DNA of 5,918 bases from Candidatus Latescibacterota bacterium (GTDB lineage: Bacteria; JAAXHH01; JABIQT01), in contig JABIQT010000141.1 of the NCBI GenBank assembly GCA_018667995.1, positions 1 to 5,918 of the forward strand, read 5' to 3'. The notes beneath the pieces were generated by a model. It was given only the letters and a program-made list of their open reading frames with translations. It did not search any database and was not told the DNA's origin. Of this stretch, positions 4,206 to 5,918 are shown piece after piece. Positions within the stretch are counted from its first letter, which is position 1, and each line of letters opens with the position of its first letter. A program made the translations under genes and the position numbers.

Positions 4206-5918
4206 CTACCACGTTTCTACTACATGGCCGTTGTTTGGAAACCAGAATACGTCCACTCCGTACGATATGAATACTCCCAGGACATATCCTACCAGCATCC
4301 CAATAAAGAACGGCTGTGCCTCGCGGTATAATCTGGTCCCGCCAAATTTCATGATCAGTGCCTTGATCAGCCAGATGAGGAAGATGGATCCGAATACGAC
4401 CTTGAGTGCCCAGACCTGACCTACCGCGAATCCAATGGGATGTAGAGGCCACCATGGAAATCGGTGATGAAGCAGAATGAGAATCCATCCGATTGCACCA
4501 CCAAGACTCAGACTAAAGAATTCACCGCCAGTCAACTGTGTTTGATTCTCAATCCAGGTGGCCAATGTCGAGTAACTTGCCAGGGAATTTCCAAATGAAC
4601 CTACAAATTGTCCGGCGCCGTTGGTCGTATACCCAAGATAGATCGTGTAGACCAGCGAGGTAATGGCAGCAATGCCCAACGCGGCCACAACAACTGAAAA
4701 TGTACCTCGTTTGGTGGTGCCGGTCTCCTCACTGACTTTGTTCAAATGGGCGATGCTGCACATGCCCAGCGTGCGCCAATTGCGGGAAAAAGTCTGGCAC
4801 AGGGTGAGCATAGTGAGGTCTGCGCGATGCAGGTTGGAAGAACCGAGGGAGAACACGGTGAAGTCGTGGGCGTTATACGGCAGATCGAGGTAGATGAGAC
4901 CTGCCTCCGCCACCACTCGTGTCACACCTACGTATAGCAGAAGAGCGGTCGTGAGAAGTACGCTGATGGCCTTCAATGACATTCCGCCCGCATAGAGAAA
5001 CAGACCTATGTAAGTGATACCAAAGAAGATCACAAACACGGCCGTTCTGTAAGACATAAACTCGCCGGAGTCGTCTACGTCTTCATCCCTTCCGAAGGCC
5101 TTTCTCAGGACGTCACCGAGATGGCTTCTAGCCATCCAGAGCCCGAATAGCGTGTATACAAAGAAGCCTCCAAGGTGTTGGGCAAGAACGATTTCAGCTG
5201 TTCTTGGTACTCCGATTCGGCTCATGATTCCGACCTGGATGGCTGAGAGTAAGACAAATACCCAGACACTGAAAAGTATACTCAATTCCGTGAAGTAACC
5301 GATGCTCAAGAATGCGAAACTCGCCTTGAAGCTCATGGCTGGAAACGATTCGGCTAATGTAATATTCGCCGTGTACGGGGCGCCAAGGGGAATGGGAGCA
5401 ACTAGGTCCCAGTAGGATGCAATATTCCAGCAGATCACAAATAATGGAAATGAGAATCCAAGCCAGAAGAGTTTGCGGCCCGCTATTTTAGGCAGGAGGG
5501 ATGGCTCATCACTTTCCTCGACGAGAAGCATGGGAACTCTGGCCAGCGGAAACGTGAGTCGTTCGCGCTCAATCCACTGCTTGCGCAGTATGACCATTAT
5601 CGCCGCACAAACCGAGAATAGGGATAACAACAGCGTACCCCACCATCCCATTGGAATAAGCCATTCCACCCAGGGAATCTGGCTACTGTGAATGGGGAGT
5701 CCTTCGTAGAACCATTGGATCGCCCTGCCCGAGTCGGAGACGACGAGCCAATCCGGAAGTACATCGAAGAATAGTTCCGCCCATCGGTTTTCTTCATTTG
5801 CGTAGTAGAACGGCATCGACGGCACGGCAACCCAATACGAAGAGAACCCCCAGGCTGGTACGCAAGAAGCGGTAAAGACTATGAAAAATATGATGATCAG
5901 TTCTGACGGTGTGAAGAC
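4206..5918 (-). CDS. Polytopic membrane protein, DUF6785/DUF6784-like (5' partial)
   Basis: A GTG at 5825 could be taken as the start, but the frame stays open to the right edge. The added residues form a hydrophobic helix (LIIIFFIVFTASCVPAWG) that continues smoothly into the family pattern, so the true start lies outside; 570 residues are visible. I count about 12 hydrophobic membrane segments. Recognisable conserved stretches are ANEENRWAELF and LPDWLVVSD near the N-terminus, QWIERERLTFPL (visible residues 114-125) after the second membrane segment, VVAEAGL in the middle, and RFPWWPLHPIG (486-496) before the last two segments. These match my memory of the DUF6785 and DUF6784 families of large bacterial membrane proteins. 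Their function is unknown to me; an oligopeptide-transporter-like role is possible from size and topology only. No Shine-Dalgarno or promoter is visible because the 5' end is missing. It converges with the NTF2-like gene. Confidence 0.85.
   Translation of the reverse strand, partial: VFTPSELIIIFFIVFTASCVPAWGFSSYWVAVPSMPFYYANEENRWAELFFDVLPDWLVVSDSGRAIQWFYEGLPIHSSQIPWVEWLIPMGWWGTLLLSLFSVCAAIMVILRKQWIERERLTFPLARVPMLLVEESDEPSLLPKIAGRKLFWLGFSFPLFVICWNIASYWDLVAPIPLGAPYTANITLAESFPAMSFKASFAFLSIGYFTELSILFSVWVFVLLSAIQVGIMSRIGVPRTAEIVLAQHLGGFFVYTLFGLWMARSHLGDVLRKAFGRDEDVDDSGEFMSYRTAVFVIFFGITYIGLFLYAGGMSLKAISVLLTTALLLYVGVTRVVAEAGLIYLDLPYNAHDFTVFSLGSSNLHRADLTMLTLCQTFSRNWRTLGMCSIAHLNKVSEETGTTKRGTFSVVVAALGIAAITSLVYTIYLGYTTNGAGQFVGSFGNSLASYSTLATWIENQTQLTGGEFFSLSLGGAIGWILILLHHRFPWWPLHPIGFAVGQVWALKVVFGSIFLIWLIKALIMKFGGTRLYREAQPFFIGMLVGYVLGVFISYGVDVFWFPNNGHVVETW

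Noticed and set aside
4177-4488. 103-residue minus-strand frame over the end of the membrane protein gene
   Set aside because: It overlaps, in another frame, a conserved membrane-protein C-terminus with the RFPWWPLHPIG stretch.
5823-5825. GTG at 5825 as the start of the membrane protein
   Set aside because: The frame continues upstream without a stop to the window edge and encodes a plausible first membrane helix, so the gene is cut by the edge.
1-5918. CRISPR array, tRNA, rRNA, insertion sequence or prophage genes
   Set aside because: No regularly spaced repeats, cloverleaf-like sequence, transposase motifs or terminal inverted repeats were seen on either strand.

Overview
This 5.9-kb window has the look of a bacterial chromosome segment of moderate GC content, with protein genes on both strands and no RNA gene, transposase, CRISPR array or phage gene that I can see. 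The gene mix is a membrane-linked MutS-family ATPase, a creatininase-family amidohydrolase, a PfkB sugar kinase, an exported NTF2-like protein and a large DUF6785/DUF6784-like membrane protein. From memory, that mix fits environmental bacteria of the Planctomycetes/Latescibacteria/Poribacteria kind or similar uncultured lineages. This is a weak inference, and I cannot place the organism from the sequence alone.

Layout, left to right. (1) The C-terminal 390 residues of a MutS-family ATPase (+ strand) run in from the left edge. Hydrophobic, probably membrane-spanning segments precede the ATPase domain. (2) A perfect 12-bp hairpin lies on its stop codon and separates it from a convergent two-gene minus-strand unit. 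(3) That unit, read right to left, is a PfkB-family carbohydrate kinase followed 42 nt later by a creatininase-family metal-dependent amidohydrolase. (4) A 347-bp divergent intergenic region holds a LacI-operator-like palindrome, TAGCGC repeats, a possible 5-codon leader peptide in front of the kinase, and a TTGACA box facing right. (5) A small exported NTF2/SnoaL-like protein lies on the + strand. (6) About 426 bp follow with no convincing gene and one hairpin. (7) A polytopic membrane protein (about 12 hydrophobic segments, DUF6785/DUF6784-like) is encoded on the minus strand. Its frame stays open through the right edge, so the N-terminus is cut off.

How the genes work together: only the kinase and the amidohydrolase are clearly arranged as an operon. 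They may act in one catabolic route, with a sugar-like substrate phosphorylated and an amide or lactam bond hydrolysed. The substrate is unknown. The membrane protein could be a transporter, but it is not in the same transcription unit and nothing in the sequence links it to the operon. I see no clear evidence of a wholly new system. The most unusual points are the G8 tract inside the MutS-like ATPase, the kinase-amidohydrolase pairing with its regulatory-looking leader, and the uncharacterised membrane protein.
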